Shown: in pieces, positions 26,861-38,188 of the stretch
Numbering within the stretch: position 1 is the first letter of the stretch
Layout: every line of letters begins with the position of its first letter
Source: Sphingomonadales bacterium
Lineage (GTDB): Bacteria > Pseudomonadota > Alphaproteobacteria > Sphingomonadales > Sphingomonadaceae
Assembly: GCA_027488785.1 (NCBI GenBank)
Contig: JAIYAY010000006.1
Coordinates: 1 to 52,115, forward strand
Reading direction: 5' to 3'
Length of the DNA stretch: 52,115 nt
Made by a program: the position numbers and the translations under genes
Notes under the pieces: model-generated
Database searches by the model: none
The model's input: the letters and a program-made list of their open reading frames with translations, nothing else
What the model was told of the DNA's origin: nothing

Positions 26861-27757
26861 ATGGTGCATATGGCGTCCTTGTTAAATGAATATCTCGCGT
26901 TCCTGACCGACAACCGCCGGATGTCGCCACATAGCGTACGCGCCTATCATGCAACGGCGGATCGGCTGGCGGGGTTTCTGCAACGGCATTGGGGCAGCGA
27001 CGTCACACGCGAAACTCTGCACAAGATTTCATCGGCGGACATGCGTGCTTTTCTGGCCGACCGGCGAGGTGATGGCATCACTAACCGTTCCACAGCGCGC
27101 GAATTGTCCGCAGCGCGACATTTTTTGCGCTTTGCCTTGGGCGATGATGTGACTTTGCCAGTGATGAAAGGGCCGCGCGTGCAACGTAGTCTTCCGCGCC
27201 CCGTGAACCCGGATGATGTGCTGACACTCGCCGATGACGTCGCCGAAAATGCAAAGGATGGCTGGATCGGTGCACGCGATTGGGCGTTGCTTCTGCTGCT
27301 CTATGGCAGCGGCCTGCGCGTCAGTGAGGCGACTGGCCTGATGGGCGACATCATGCCGCTTGGCACTACGTTGCGCGTCACAGGCAAGCGCAACAAGACG
27401 CGCATCGTGCCCTTGCTGGAGACAGTCCGCACCGCCATTCAGGAATATCTCGCTTTGTGCCCTTATGCGACCAGTGCGGACCAGCCATTGTTTCGCGGCG
27501 CGCGCGGTGGGCCATTATCGCCCGCCTTGGTTCGCCGCGCGGTTCAAGGTGCACGCACGCGATTGGGCCTATCCGACCGGACAACGCCACACGCGCTGCG
27601 CCACAGCTTTGCCACGCATTTGCTGGCGGGCGGCGCGGACTTACGCAGTCTGCAGGAATTATTGGGCCATGCCAGCCTGTCGTCGACGCAGGTCTATACG
27701 GCCGTCGATACCGCTATGCTTTTGGATGAGTATCAGAACGCCCATCCACGGGCTTAG
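26861..27757 (+). CDS. xerC: Tyrosine recombinase XerC
   Basis: A 298-residue tyrosine recombinase (from ATG 26861; ATG 26870 is equally possible). Catalytic residues are all present: Arg in LLYGSGLRVSEA (about 153), Lys in VTGKRNKTR, His-x2-Arg in PHALRHSFATHLL (about 244-247), His in LGHASLSS (about 270) and Tyr in TQVYTAV (about 279). It would partner XerD (5735-6661) at dif. Its start lies four bases beyond the hemW stop, and its end overlaps the convergent DedA gene by 44 bases. No phage or transposon genes are nearby. Confidence 0.9.
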   Translation: MVHMASLLNEYLAFLTDNRRMSPHSVRAYHATADRLAGFLQRHWGSDVTRETLHKISSADMRAFLADRRGDGITNRSTARELSAARHFLRFALGDDVTLPVMKGPRVQRSLPRPVNPDDVLTLADDVAENAKDGWIGARDWALLLLLYGSGLRVSEATGLMGDIMPLGTTLRVTGKRNKTRIVPLLETVRTAIQEYLALCPYATSADQPLFRGARGGPLSPALVRRAVQGARTRLGLSDRTTPHALRHSFATHLLAGGADLRSLQELLGHASLSSTQVYTAVDTAMLLDEYQNAHPRA

Positions 27758-28352
27758 GACTAGGCTTCCACCGCAATAATCGCCAAACATAAGTCACGAC
27801 GATGCCTGCAATCACTAGGGTCGAAACTGGCCCAAGCCATTTTTCAACATCTTCGAACTGCGACCCCAGAAAATAGCCTGCACTGGCCAAGGCCGCGGTC
27901 CATCCGGCGGTGCCAATCGTCGAGAAGATCATGAAGCGGCGAAAGGTCATGCCGAATAAGCCAGCCGGTATTGAGATCAGCGACCGCAATGTGGGCACCA
28001 TGCGCGCAATCAGCACGATGATGGATCCATACGTGCGGAACAGTCTTTGGCCGCGCTCTACCTCGTCCCAATCGAGCGTCAACCAACGGCTATAGCGGTC
28101 GATGAAGACTTGCATCCGTTTTTCGCCAAATTTGACTGCCACCCAATACCAAATCCAATTTCCCAGCATCGCGCCTGCCGTGCCCGCCGCAATGGTGCCG
28201 GCCAAACTCATAGTGCCGCGTGCAGAGGATACGCCCGCCACGGTCATGATGACTTCGGACGGTATCGGCGGGAATATCGTTTCGAGCAGCATCAGAAGCG
28301 CAACGCCCCAATAATGGCCCCATTCGACCAAGCGAATGATCCAATCTTCCAT
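27714..28352 (-). CDS. DedA family membrane protein
   Basis: A 212-residue integral membrane protein with the DedA/SNARE-associated fold: hydrophobic N-terminal helix, ETIFPPIPSEVIMTVAG, then GAMLGNWIWYWVAVKFGEKR and the signature RMVPTLRSLISIPAGLFGM, with a final membrane helix near the C-terminus. Some family members act as lipid (undecaprenyl phosphate or phospholipid) translocases and affect proton-motive force and drug resistance. It is the last gene of the rsmI-yraN-gshB-dedA group, beginning two bases after gshB. Confidence 0.92.
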   Translation of the reverse strand: MEDWIIRLVEWGHYWGVALLMLLETIFPPIPSEVIMTVAGVSSARGTMSLAGTIAAGTAGAMLGNWIWYWVAVKFGEKRMQVFIDRYSRWLTLDWDEVERGQRLFRTYGSIIVLIARMVPTLRSLISIPAGLFGMTFRRFMIFSTIGTAGWTAALASAGYFLGSQFEDVEKWLGPVSTLVIAGIVVTYVWRLLRWKPSPKPVDGRSDTHPKA

Positions 28353-28354
28353 GA

Positions 28355-29314
28355 TTATTTCTCCGCCAATCTGCGTTCTATCGCATCGAGAATGCGCGCG
28401 GGTGTGTCCGTGCCGTTGAAGCGGTCAATGGCGACAATACCCGTGGGCGAAGTCACGTTGATTTCGGTTAGCCATTGTCCGCCGATGACATCGATGCCGA
28501 CAAAGATCAAACCAAGCTCCTTCAAACGCGGCCCCATCGCAGCGCAGATTTCGCGTTCACGCGCTGTCAACTCGGTCGACTCCGCGCTGCCACCAACGGC
28601 CAAGTTGGACCGGAACTCGCCCTCGCCCGGACGGCGGTTGATCGCGCCTGTCACTTCGCCGTCGATCATGACGATACGTTTGTCACCCAACGCCACATCG
28701 GGCAGGAATGGCTGCACCATATGCGGTTCGGGCCATGTGCTGTTGAACACTTCAAATAAGGCGCCCAGATTGCTGCCATCTTCATCAATGCGGAAAATGG
28801 CTTTACCGCCATTGCCGTGCAGCGGCTTTACAACAACAGCGCCATGTATCTTTTGGAAGTCGCGCACTTCGTCTGCCGAACGGGTGATGATCGTCGGCGG
28901 CATATATTGCCGATAATCAAGCACCATCACTTTTTCAGGCGCGTTGCGGACGCTGGCAGGGTTATTGACCACCAATGTCTCATGCTCGATGCGTTCCAGC
29001 AAATGGGTGGCGGTGATATAGCCGACATGAAAAGGCGGGTCTTGGCGCATCAACACAACGTCAATATCCGCGCCTAAATCCAACTTCTTCGACGCGCCAA
29101 AACGATAGTGCGCACCTTCAACGCGTTGCAGGTCGTGCACCGGATGCGCCACAGCGGTGAGCCGGTCATTGGCATCGAGTGTCAGCGTGCCAACATCATA
29201 ATGCCAGATATCATAACCGCGCGCCTGTGCGGAAAGCATCAACGCAAAGCTGGAATCGCCGTTAATGTTGATACCGTCCATAGGGTCCATCTGGACCGCC
29301 ATTTTGATTGTCAT
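28355..29314 (-). CDS. gshB: Glutathione synthetase
   Basis: A 319-residue ATP-grasp enzyme that joins glycine to gamma-glutamylcysteine. It begins with KMAVQMDPMDGININGDSSFAL, the typical GshB N-terminus, and shows DVVLMRQDPPFHVGYI, the ATP-grasp lysine and Gly-rich loop in VVVKPLHGNGGKAIFRI, and the metal-binding GLIFVGIDVIGGQWLTEINVTSPTG. It is co-directional with yraN and rsmI upstream and dedA downstream. Confidence 0.97.
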   Translation of the reverse strand: MTIKMAVQMDPMDGININGDSSFALMLSAQARGYDIWHYDVGTLTLDANDRLTAVAHPVHDLQRVEGAHYRFGASKKLDLGADIDVVLMRQDPPFHVGYITATHLLERIEHETLVVNNPASVRNAPEKVMVLDYRQYMPPTIITRSADEVRDFQKIHGAVVVKPLHGNGGKAIFRIDEDGSNLGALFEVFNSTWPEPHMVQPFLPDVALGDKRIVMIDGEVTGAINRRPGEGEFRSNLAVGGSAESTELTAREREICAAMGPRLKELGLIFVGIDVIGGQWLTEINVTSPTGIVAIDRFNGTDTPARILDAIERRLAEK

Positions 29315-29325
29315 TTCGTGCGTTC

Positions 29326-29676
29326 CTATCCGTGCCAGACATTTGGCAAATGCTTAGGAAAGCGCCAAGGCGCAACCATAATCACATCAATCTGCATATT
29401 TTCACATTCTTTGCCATATTTGGGCAAGAGAATTTCCGCCGCGGCGGCCACACGGCGCAACCGACTGGCGTCAATCGCCGTGGTAAGATCAACGGCTTTC
29501 GTCCGCGCCTTTACCTCGACAAAAGCAATGCTCTTTCCGCGCCGTGCGATGATATCCACCTCACCTCGCGGGGTTTTTACGCGCTTGCCCACAATCCGCC
29601 ATCCTTTCAGGCGCAGGAACAAAGCGGCAATCGCTTCTCCGCGCCGTCCACGTTGTTCGGCGGCACGGCGGTTCAC
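29326..29676 (-). CDS. yraN: YraN family (UPF0102) putative endonuclease
   Basis: A 116-residue protein with the Holliday-junction-resolvase-like nuclease fold: GEAIAALFLRLKGWRIVGKRVKTPRGEVDIIAR and AFVEVKARTK give the E...GE-x-D...E-x-K pattern of the restriction-endonuclease-like superfamily. The biological role is unknown. It starts with GTG 29676, overlapping the TGA of rsmI (GTGA). The yraN/rsmI/lpoA neighbourhood also occurs in enterobacteria. Confidence 0.92.
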   Translation of the reverse strand: MNRRAAEQRGRRGEAIAALFLRLKGWRIVGKRVKTPRGEVDIIARRGKSIAFVEVKARTKAVDLTTAIDASRLRRVAAAAEILLPKYGKECENMQIDVIMVAPWRFPKHLPNVWHG

Positions 29677-30503
29677 TTTGCCTTCAATTCCGTGGCGCGG
29701 GCATAGACGGCATTGCGCTCCAGCCCGAAACGCTTGGCAATCGCGCCTGCGGCCTTGGCGGCGGACATTGTTTCCAGCGCCTCTTTCAGCGCCGTGTCGA
29801 CATCCCCCGATTCCGCCACCACCTCGTCAGCAGGCGGGCCGATGATGAGGACGATTTCGCCTTTAGGTTCCTGCGCGGCATAACGCGCTGCCAGTTCCCC
29901 TGCCGTTCCAGTAACCACCTCTTCAAACTTCTTGGTCAGTTCGCGGGCCACGGCAACTTCGCGGTCGCCATAAGTATCGGCAATGGCGGCCAAGCTTGCG
30001 GCCAGACGCGGGCCAGCTTCATAGAACACCAATGTCGCCTTGATTGGCTTAAGCTCGGTCAATGTCTCAACCCGCGCTTTGGCTTTGTTCGGTAGAAAAC
30101 CTGCAAACAAAAACCGATCTGTGGGTAGGCCGCAGATCGACAAAGCCGCCGTCACCGCGCTTGCACCCGGAATTGTAAACACAGGTACGCCAGCCGCCCG
30201 TGCGGATCGGACAAGCTTATATCCAGGGTCGGAGATTAACGGCGTGCCAGCGTCCGACACCAAGGCAATCACGCCTCCACGCGCCGCAGCGACCAAGGAC
30301 TCCCGCTCAACGTCTCCGCTATGGTCGTTGTAGCGGCGCATTTTCTTTTTAATGCCCAAATGATGTAGCAATTTGCCCGTCACACGGCTGTCTTCAACCG
30401 CGACTATGTCTGCGGCCTTCAAAAGGTCGATCGCCCTTTGTGACATATCAGCAAGGTTGCCGATGGGGGTCGCAACGACATATAAGCCTGATTCGAAAGT
30501 CAT
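29673..30503 (-). CDS. rsmI: 16S rRNA (cytidine(1402)-2'-O)-methyltransferase RsmI
   Basis: A 276-residue tetrapyrrole-methylase-fold enzyme that 2'-O-methylates C1402 in the ribosomal P site. Signatures are GLYVVATPIGNLADMSQRA, AVEDSRVTGKLLHHLGI, the SAM-binding VALVSDAGTPLISDPGYKLV and PGASAVTAALSICGLPTDRFLFAGFLP. ATG 30503 is chosen because MTFESGLYVVATPIGN matches the family start; the upstream frame has no homology. Divergent from the LpoA-like gene with 33 bp between starts; overlaps yraN. Confidence 0.96.
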   Translation of the reverse strand: MTFESGLYVVATPIGNLADMSQRAIDLLKAADIVAVEDSRVTGKLLHHLGIKKKMRRYNDHSGDVERESLVAAARGGVIALVSDAGTPLISDPGYKLVRSARAAGVPVFTIPGASAVTAALSICGLPTDRFLFAGFLPNKAKARVETLTELKPIKATLVFYEAGPRLAASLAAIADTYGDREVAVARELTKKFEEVVTGTAGELAARYAAQEPKGEIVLIIGPPADEVVAESGDVDTALKEALETMSAAKAAGAIAKRFGLERNAVYARATELKAK

Positions 30504-30536
30504 CGGAATATGCAGCTTTTTTCCAAGGAACCTAAA

Positions 30537-31694
30537 ATGAGTGCATCCATTGCCGCAACGCACGCGCAGCCGCAAGCTTTAGCAGGCCAAATCAAAAAGC
30601 TGCTGGTCTTGGCGTCGCTTGTCCTGCTGGCTGCATGTAGCACGGTCCCGCGTAGCAAGGCGCCTGTGATAGTGGAACCGTCCGACGGCATGCACCGTGT
30701 CGCGCTCTTGCTGCCGGTAACTGGTCCTGACGCCGATGTAGGACAATCAATTGCCAATGCGACGGCCCTCGCGCTGGCAGATACCAAAGTCACCAACATC
30801 CGCATGGTCACCTATGATACGGGCCTGGGTGTAGCTGCCGCGACGCAGCGCGCTATTGCCGATGGAAATAAGGTCATCTTGGGCCCCTTACGCAGTGACA
30901 ATGTGATTGAGGTCGCAGAAATTGCACGTCCAGCAGGCGTTCCCATCATCAGCTTCTCCAATGATGTCGGCGTGGCCGGACAAAATGTGTTTTTGCTTGG
31001 CCATTTACCGAACCAAGCCATTGAACGCGTGGTGCTATATGCCAAGTCAAAGGGCATGAACCGCTTTGCAGGTGTCGTGTCATCCAATGTCTACGGACAG
31101 CGTGCACAATCGAATTTGACGACAGCCGTACGCGCAGCTGGCGGTGTATTGGTGGGCATTCAGGAAACAAACGGAACGGCTGCATCTGCCGAAGCCGCCG
31201 CCCGACGCCTTTCACAAATGGGCGCTATTGATGCCATTTTAGTGGCTGACAGCGGCCGCGCGGCGATTACAACTGTGCCTGCCTTGCGCCGCGGCGGGCT
31301 TCGTACGGCCAAGATCTTGGGCACCGATTTGTGGAATATTGAAGGCACGCTTGCGGGCAGCTCGCCTATGTATGGCGCTTGGTTCGCAAGTGTATCGGAC
31401 ACACTCTACACCCAATATGCGACCAAATATCGTGCCCGTTTCGGCAAGGCACCTTTGCGCCTTTCGAGCCTTGGCTATGACTCGGTGCTGTTGGTGGCGC
31501 GCGTCGCGCGTGATTGGCGGCCGGGAACGCGCTTTCCTGTGGCGCAGTTGACTGATCCGCAGGGCTTCATAGGCGTGGATGGGGCGTTTCGCTTCAACCC
31601 CAATGGCCTGACCGACCGTATGCTGGAGGTGCAGGAAGTTCAGGCGGGCAAATTTGTCACCGTAAGCCCGGCGCCGTCACAGTTTGTGAAGTAA
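30537..31694 (+). CDS. LpoA-like penicillin-binding protein activator (lipoprotein)
   Basis: A 385-residue lipoprotein: hydrophobic stretch LLVLASLVLLAAC with the lipidated Cys at about residue 34. The mature part is a type I periplasmic-binding-protein fold: HRVALLLPVTGPDADVGQSI, ILGPLRSDNVIEVAEIARPAGVPIISFSND, and LRLSSLGYDSVLLVARVARDWRPG. In gammaproteobacteria LpoA activates PBP1A from the outer membrane; here only the PBP-like domain is evident, so the role in peptidoglycan synthesis is inferred from family and from its place next to rsmI. ATG 30537 follows AAGGAA. Confidence 0.85.
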   Translation: MSASIAATHAQPQALAGQIKKLLVLASLVLLAACSTVPRSKAPVIVEPSDGMHRVALLLPVTGPDADVGQSIANATALALADTKVTNIRMVTYDTGLGVAAATQRAIADGNKVILGPLRSDNVIEVAEIARPAGVPIISFSNDVGVAGQNVFLLGHLPNQAIERVVLYAKSKGMNRFAGVVSSNVYGQRAQSNLTTAVRAAGGVLVGIQETNGTAASAEAAARRLSQMGAIDAILVADSGRAAITTVPALRRGGLRTAKILGTDLWNIEGTLAGSSPMYGAWFASVSDTLYTQYATKYRARFGKAPLRLSSLGYDSVLLVARVARDWRPGTRFPVAQLTDPQGFIGVDGAFRFNPNGLTDRMLEVQEVQAGKFVTVSPAPSQFVK

Positions 31695-31708
31695 ACTTAA
31701 ATGTTAGA

Positions 31709-31731
31709 AACCCCCGCTTCACGCGGGGGTT
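31709..31731. terminator. Bidirectional terminator between the LpoA-like gene and def
   Basis: AACCCCCGC (31709-31717) pairs perfectly with GCGGGGGTT (31723-31731) around a 5-base loop. It is 15 bases past the lpoA-like stop and 13 bases before the end of the converging def gene, so it can serve both genes. T-tracts are short on both sides. Confidence 0.8.
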
Positions 31732-31743
31732 CAAAATATAGGA

Positions 31744-32301
31744 TCAGTGGCGGCAATCCGGGCCATGCACATGACCGCCGCCCATTTTGCGAGCCTTTTC
31801 GATCTTCTTCAACACCATCTGACGCTTTAGCCGCGATAGATGGTCGATGAACAATATGCCTTCCAAATGGTCCATTTCATGCTGCAAACATGTCGCCATC
31901 AGGCCAGTCATGACTTCTTCATGCACCTTGCCATCTAAGTCCTGCCAACGAGCGCGGATTTGGGCGGGGCGTTCCACCTCGGCATATTGGTCGGGGACGG
32001 ACAAGCAACCTTCATTATACAGGCTATGCTCGTTGGACGGATCCAAAATTTCGGGGTTCACAAAAACGCGCGGGTTGCGCAGAGGCTCTTCGCCTTCCGC
32101 TTCCTCTTCTTGCAAGTCGATGACTAACAAGCGCTTTGGCACACCCACCTGTATGGCCGCCAAGCCAATGCCGGGCGCGGCATACATCGTCTCGATCATG
32201 TCATTGACGAGCGTTTTCAAATCGTCGTCGAAGCTCTCGACAGGTTTCGAAATGGTTTTCAGCCGCGGATCGGGCACTTCAAGAATAGGTAATATGGCCA
32301 T
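31744..32301 (-). CDS. def: Peptide deformylase
   Basis: A 185-residue metalloenzyme that removes the N-formyl group from nascent proteins. All three motifs are present: GIGLAAIQVG, EGCLSVP and QHEMDHLEG, the last carrying the two metal-binding histidines. The ATG at 32301 gives MAILPILEVPDPRL, the standard start; the frame is open much further upstream without homology. The C-terminus ends in an unusual GGGHVHGPDCRH tail with three His and one Cys. It is 31 bp downstream of recR, while fmt, which adds the formyl group to initiator tRNA, is transcribed divergently beyond recR. Confidence 0.97.
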   Translation of the reverse strand: MAILPILEVPDPRLKTISKPVESFDDDLKTLVNDMIETMYAAPGIGLAAIQVGVPKRLLVIDLQEEEAEGEEPLRNPRVFVNPEILDPSNEHSLYNEGCLSVPDQYAEVERPAQIRARWQDLDGKVHEEVMTGLMATCLQHEMDHLEGILFIDHLSRLKRQMVLKKIEKARKMGGGHVHGPDCRH

Positions 32302-32332
32302 GGGTCGCAAATAGGGACGGTCTTTGGATAAA

Positions 32333-32929
32333 TCAACCGACAGGGCGTCTGGCACGCAATGCCTGCGCCAAGGTACCATCATCGAGATAATCCAACTCCC
32401 CGCCCACCGGCACACCATGCGCCAATTGCGTGAGGCGGATGGGAAATTGCTCCAATCGCTCGGCCAGATAATGCGCCGTTGTCTGCCCCTCAAGCGTGGC
32501 GTTCATCGCCAGCACCACCTCGTCAACCCCGCCCATCGCAATACGGCTGACCAATCCGTCGATGTTCAAATCCTCCGGTCGAACACCATCCAAGGCGGAC
32601 AAGCGGCCGCCCAGAACATGATATTTGCCAGGGAAAAGCCGTGAGCGGTCTAATGCCCACAGGTCGGATACATCCTCCACCACGCAGATGGACCGGATGT
32701 CACGGCGCGGGTCAACGCAAATGCCACATGGGTTTCCGGTGTCGATATTGCCGCAGGTGCTGCACACCACAAGGCGCTGTTCCACATTCTGCAAGGCGCG
32801 CAAAAGCGGCTGCAACACGCTCTCCCGCTTCTTCATCAGATGCAGCACGACGCGCCGTGCCGACCGCGGGCCAAGCCCCGGTAACTTCGACAATGCTTGT
32901 GCGAGTGCGTCTATTTCTTGCGATGCCAT
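32333..32929 (-). CDS. recR: Recombination mediator RecR
   Basis: A 198-residue protein of the RecFOR pathway that helps load RecA on gapped DNA. It has the helix-hairpin-helix ([22 protein letters not shown]), a four-cysteine zinc finger ([16 protein letters not shown]), the Toprim domain ([22 protein letters not shown]) and the Walker-B-like [22 protein letters not shown] 32929 matches the family start ([13 protein letters not shown]). It is divergent from fmt and precedes def. Confidence 0.96.
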   Translation of the reverse strand: MASQEIDALAQALSKLPGLGPRSARRVVLHLMKKRESVLQPLLRALQNVEQRLVVCSTCGNIDTGNPCGICVDPRRDIRSICVVEDVSDLWALDRSRLFPGKYHVLGGRLSALDGVRPEDLNIDGLVSRIAMGGVDEVVLAMNATLEGQTTAHYLAERLEQFPIRLTQLAHGVPVGGELDYLDDGTLAQALRARRPVG

Positions 32930-32971
32930 GCGCCGGGTCTTAGGGGGCTTTTGAAAAAAGGAAAAGTGACG

Positions 32972-33877
32972 ATGCGTCTTGCCTTCATGGGAACACCCGA
33001 ATTTGCCGTGCCGACGCTCGATGCGTTGGTGGCGGCTGGGCATGATGTGGCCGCTGTCTATACGCAGCCGCCGCGCCCCGCCAATCGCGGCAAGAAGCTA
33101 ACTCCGTCTGCGGTTCATCAACGTGCCGAGGAGCTGGGCTTGCGCGTGCAATCACCCCTCTCGCTGCGTCAGGAGGCTGCACAGGCTGATTTCGCTGCAC
33201 TGGGTGTCGATGTAGCCATCGTCGCGGCCTATGGCCTCATACTGCCTCCAGCGATCTTGCACGCGCCTATACATGGTTGCCTGAATGTCCACGGATCCTT
33301 GCTGCCCCGCTGGCGGGGCGCTGCGCCTGTGCAACGTGCAATATTGGCGGGCGATGCCACCACGGGCGTCATGATCATGCAGATGGAGGCTGGGCTAGAT
33401 ACCGGCCCCGTACGCGCTACAACGGAAATCGAAATCGGGCACAAGACGACAGGCCAGCTTACCCAAGAGCTGGCGGAGCTTGGCGCCGAATTGATGGTCC
33501 GGACTTTGGCCGATTTAGAGGCATTCCCTTGTGTGGCGCAACCGGAAGTCGGCGTTACTTATGCCGCTAAGATCGAGAAGGCCGAAACGAAGCTGGATTT
33601 TTCTTTGTCCGCCGAAGCCGTCGAACGACAAATCCGTGCCTTCAACCCAGCACCCGGCGCATGGTTCGAATTTGAAGGCGAGAGATATCGGGTGTTAGCC
33701 GCCGAAATCGTCACAGCCAATGGCATGACAGGCACGATTATGGACGACCAACTTACCATCGTCTGCAACACCAACGCCATTCGCCCAACGCGCATCCAAC
33801 GCGCAGGCAAACCGGCTATGCCCACCGCTGACCTGCTGCGCGGCAAGGCCATTCCCGTTGGGACAATCCTGTTATGA
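32972..33877 (+). CDS. fmt: Methionyl-tRNA formyltransferase
   Basis: A 301-residue enzyme that formylates Met-tRNAfMet using 10-formyl-THF. It begins [19 protein letters not shown] and carries [20 protein letters not shown], the catalytic Asn and His region in [18 protein letters not shown] and DTGPV, and a C-terminal OB-like tRNA-binding domain ([18 protein letters not shown]). Its stop overlaps truA by four bases (ATGA), so the two tRNA-modifying enzymes are coupled. Confidence 0.97.
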   Translation: MRLAFMGTPEFAVPTLDALVAAGHDVAAVYTQPPRPANRGKKLTPSAVHQRAEELGLRVQSPLSLRQEAAQADFAALGVDVAIVAAYGLILPPAILHAPIHGCLNVHGSLLPRWRGAAPVQRAILAGDATTGVMIMQMEAGLDTGPVRATTEIEIGHKTTGQLTQELAELGAELMVRTLADLEAFPCVAQPEVGVTYAAKIEKAETKLDFSLSAEAVERQIRAFNPAPGAWFEFEGERYRVLAAEIVTANGMTGTIMDDQLTIVCNTNAIRPTRIQRAGKPAMPTADLLRGKAIPVGTILL

Positions 33878-34614
33878 CCCGCTTTGCGCTTACCATAGAA
33901 TTTGACGGCGGCCCTTATATGGGCTGGCAATGGCAGGACCATGGCCCCTCAGTCCAAGGGGCTATCGAAGAGGCGATATTCAAAACCACCGGCGAAAAGA
34001 CTTTAGTCTACAGCGCTGGCCGCACAGATGCAGGGGTTCATGCCCTTGGTATGCGGGCGCATGTCGATGTTGAAAAAGGCCTTTCAGCTTTCCGCTTGAT
34101 GGAGGCCGTCAACGCCCATTTGCGTCCACACCCCATCGCTATACTGGCATGCGCGGAAGTCGCTGATGATTGGCACGCGCGTTATAGCTGCATTGGCCGG
34201 GCCTATGAATATCGTATCCTCAACCGCCGGGCCTCGCTGACTTTGGAAAAGGGTCGCGTTTGGCGCGTCGGACCGGAACTGAATGCCGATGCGATGCATG
34301 ACGCGGCGCAGATACTTGTCGGCCTGCATGATTTCACGACCTTCCGCTCCACCGCGTGCCAATCCGCCAGTCCCGTCAAAACGCTCGATCGCCTAAAGGT
34401 GCGGCGCGAGGGGCAGCATGTGATTATCGAGGCAGCGGCCTTATCCTTCTTGCATCATCAAGTGCGGTCTATGGTCGGATGCCTTGTCGCCGTCGGGCTT
34501 GGTCGCTGGACGGCCGCAGACCTAAAGGCAGCGCTGGATGCCGCCGACCGATCGGCTCTGGCGGAAAATGCGCCGCCCGAAGGGCTATATTTTGTGCGCG
34601 CGTTATATCCTTAA
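33874..34614 (+). CDS. truA: tRNA pseudouridine synthase A
   Basis: A 246-residue pseudouridine synthase modifying tRNA positions 38-40. The catalytic aspartate is Asp52 in [13 protein letters not shown]; other family blocks are [43 protein letters not shown] and [19 protein letters not shown]. It overlaps fmt and converges on ogt; a perfect palindrome lies just past its stop. Confidence 0.97.
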   Translation: MTRFALTIEFDGGPYMGWQWQDHGPSVQGAIEEAIFKTTGEKTLVYSAGRTDAGVHALGMRAHVDVEKGLSAFRLMEAVNAHLRPHPIAILACAEVADDWHARYSCIGRAYEYRILNRRASLTLEKGRVWRVGPELNADAMHDAAQILVGLHDFTTFRSTACQSASPVKTLDRLKVRREGQHVIIEAAALSFLHHQVRSMVGCLVAVGLGRWTAADLKAALDAADRSALAENAPPEGLYFVRALYP

Positions 34615-34642
34615 AAATTGGTTTTCAGCCTAGGCTGAAAAC
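34613..34642 (-). terminator. Terminator of ogt overlapping its last codons
   Basis: A perfect 22-bp palindrome (34621-34642, arms GTTTTCAGCCT and AGGCTGAAAAC) contains the last three codons and the TAG stop of ogt. On the minus strand it is followed by CAATTTTTAA, a good U-tract, so it is a likely intrinsic terminator for ogt. On the plus strand no T-run follows, so truA would rely on it less. Confidence 0.65.
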
Positions 34643-35181
34643 AGACCGCCCTGCCCGCTTTCCCACGCCAAGAGACGACGCTTGCGTTCCAGCCCATAAG
34701 CATAGCCGCCAAGGCCGCCATCTGACCGGATGACACGGTGGCAGGGAATGAGCACCGACACAGGGTTGGCCCCATTGGCGGTGCCCGCTGCACGCACCGC
34801 ATCAGGCTTTCCCACTGCCGCTGCGATCTCGGCATAATTGCGCGTTTCCCCAGCGGGTATTTGCACCAACGCCTGCCACACCGCCATCTGAAATTCAGTG
34901 CCGCTGACATCCAAGGGCAATTGGGGCATCTGCCTTGGGTTTTGTACGGCGAAGACGGCACCGTCGATCAGGGCCGAGAGCGGACCGCCTTTACCCAACA
35001 GGGTCGCGTTCGGAAAGCGGCGCTTTAGCGCGCTTTCATTTTCGTCAAACGACAGGCGGCAAATCCCTTTGTCGGTTGCGGCCAGCAACATCGGGCCAAG
35101 CGCGGTTTCAGCCACCGCCCAATATATCGACACGCCTGCGCCGCCGTTAATCCAAGCACTTGGTGTCATATTTACATTCAC
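34630..35181 (-). CDS. ogt: Methylated-DNA-protein-cysteine methyltransferase
   Basis: A suicide DNA-repair protein that transfers methyl groups from O6-methylguanine to its own cysteine. The acceptor is in IPCHRV (Cys147 counting from GTG 35181), preceded by TEFQMAVWQALVQIPAGETRNYAEIA and the Asn/Gly-rich GTANGANP, followed by GGLGGYAYGLERKRRLL. Start: GTG 35181 overlaps the stop of the upstream hydrolase gene (GTGA) but GGAGG sits directly against it; ATG 35169 has that site at 12 nt. Either is possible. No AdaA-type regulatory domain is attached. Confidence 0.93.
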   Translation of the reverse strand: MNVNMTPSAWINGGAGVSIYWAVAETALGPMLLAATDKGICRLSFDENESALKRRFPNATLLGKGGPLSALIDGAVFAVQNPRQMPQLPLDVSGTEFQMAVWQALVQIPAGETRNYAEIAAAVGKPDAVRAAGTANGANPVSVLIPCHRVIRSDGGLGGYAYGLERKRRLLAWESGQGGLFSA

Positions 35182-35855
35182 CCTCCGCAGGCTTGAAATA
35201 GGGCAAGCGTCCGTTCGCGCGCCAAATCGGCACTGGGTTCATGATAATCCTTGCGCCGGTCGGAATTAAAGCCGTGATTGGCGTCATAAACAAATATTTG
35301 CGCGGTCGGATGGGCCTTTTCAATAAGCGCTTCGACGCCCTCCATCGGTATGCCCGCGTCATAGCGCCCAAAATGGGCAATAGTTGCGCATTTCGGGGTT
35401 TGATCAGCATAGATCGTCGGAATGAGGCTGCCATAATAGCAGCTGGCCGCGGCGAGATCATCGCTGATCCCAGCGACGGCCCACGCGACAGAGCCGCCAT
35501 AGCAATAGCCTGTGATAAACACCGGGCCTGCATCTTTCAGTGCATCGATACAATCCTGTGCATCTTTGAGCGACTGTTCGAACGGGTGCAGCTCGCGCGC
35601 TAACTCGACAGCCCGATTATAATCGGGTCCGGTATACTCCGCCTCAAACCCCGGATGCTCGCGGTCGAAAATGGCGGGAGACAAGACCTCATATCCATCA
35701 GCGGCATATTCATCGCACAATTCGCGGATATGGTCGGTCACGCCAAATATTTCCTGAACAAGGACAAGCCCACCGCGACGAACCCCCTCAGCTTCGGCAT
35801 GGTAAACCGCGATTTCCGCGCCATCCGACATCGTCATGCGAATCATTTTGCCCAT
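35178..35855 (-). CDS. Dienelactone hydrolase family protein
   Basis: A 225-residue alpha/beta hydrolase. The cysteine nucleophile is in GYCYGG (Cys118), as in dienelactone hydrolases, with the acid likely in RYDAGIP and the histidine in YDANHGFN. Family members open lactones in aromatic degradation, but no other catabolic genes are adjacent, so the substrate is unknown. The stop overlaps the possible GTG start of ogt, suggesting co-transcription. It is divergent from the ATP synthase operon. Confidence 0.87.
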   Translation of the reverse strand: MGKMIRMTMSDGAEIAVYHAEAEGVRRGGLVLVQEIFGVTDHIRELCDEYAADGYEVLSPAIFDREHPGFEAEYTGPDYNRAVELARELHPFEQSLKDAQDCIDALKDAGPVFITGYCYGGSVAWAVAGISDDLAAASCYYGSLIPTIYADQTPKCATIAHFGRYDAGIPMEGVEALIEKAHPTAQIFVYDANHGFNSDRRKDYHEPSADLARERTLALFQACGG

Positions 35856-35870
35856 TGCTCTCTCCGTTTT

Positions 35871-35939
35871 TCCTCACTGAACTTGTTTCAGGAAAACGTC
35901 CTACCGCGGTTTGTTATCTCGAAACAAGTTGAGGATAAC
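35871..35939. repeat. Palindromic repeat element, copy 2 (degenerate)
   Basis: CTGAACTTGTTTCAGGA (left arm, 35871-35897) and ATCTCGAAACAAGTTGAGGATAAC (right arm ending 35939, given here in part) are recognisable but mutated relatives of the arms at 50817-50887. The copy lies between the divergent dienelactone hydrolase and atpH genes; the remaining bases to 36076 hold the presumed atp promoter and leader. Confidence 0.7.
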
Positions 35940-35970
35940 AATTAGCTTTACACAAGCGGCAATCGCCATC

Positions 35971-35999
35971 TTGCATCGCAACAAAACCCCTGCTAGGCG
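35971..35999 (+). promoter_or_regulatory. Possible promoter of the atpHAGDC operon
   Basis: TTGCAT (35971-35976) is separated by 17 bases from TAGGCG (35994-35999), about 75 nt upstream of atpH. The -35 box is good and the -10 box poor. The leader that follows contains a small GGG-GCAA-CCC hairpin. Low confidence. Confidence 0.3.
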
Positions 36000-36076
36000 C
36001 GGCGCGACGCCACCAAGGGGCAACCCTCCGGTGCGGTCGGCAAGTAATTCAGTCTCACAATTTAGGAATTCGACGC

Positions 36077-38181
<2,105 letters not shown>

Positions 38182-38188
38182 CAATCAC

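Noticed and set aside
28047-28916. A 289-codon open frame on the plus strand opposite dedA and gshB
   Set aside because: Spans the ends of two well-supported minus-strand genes in antisense; Ser/Arg/Pro-rich without a domain.
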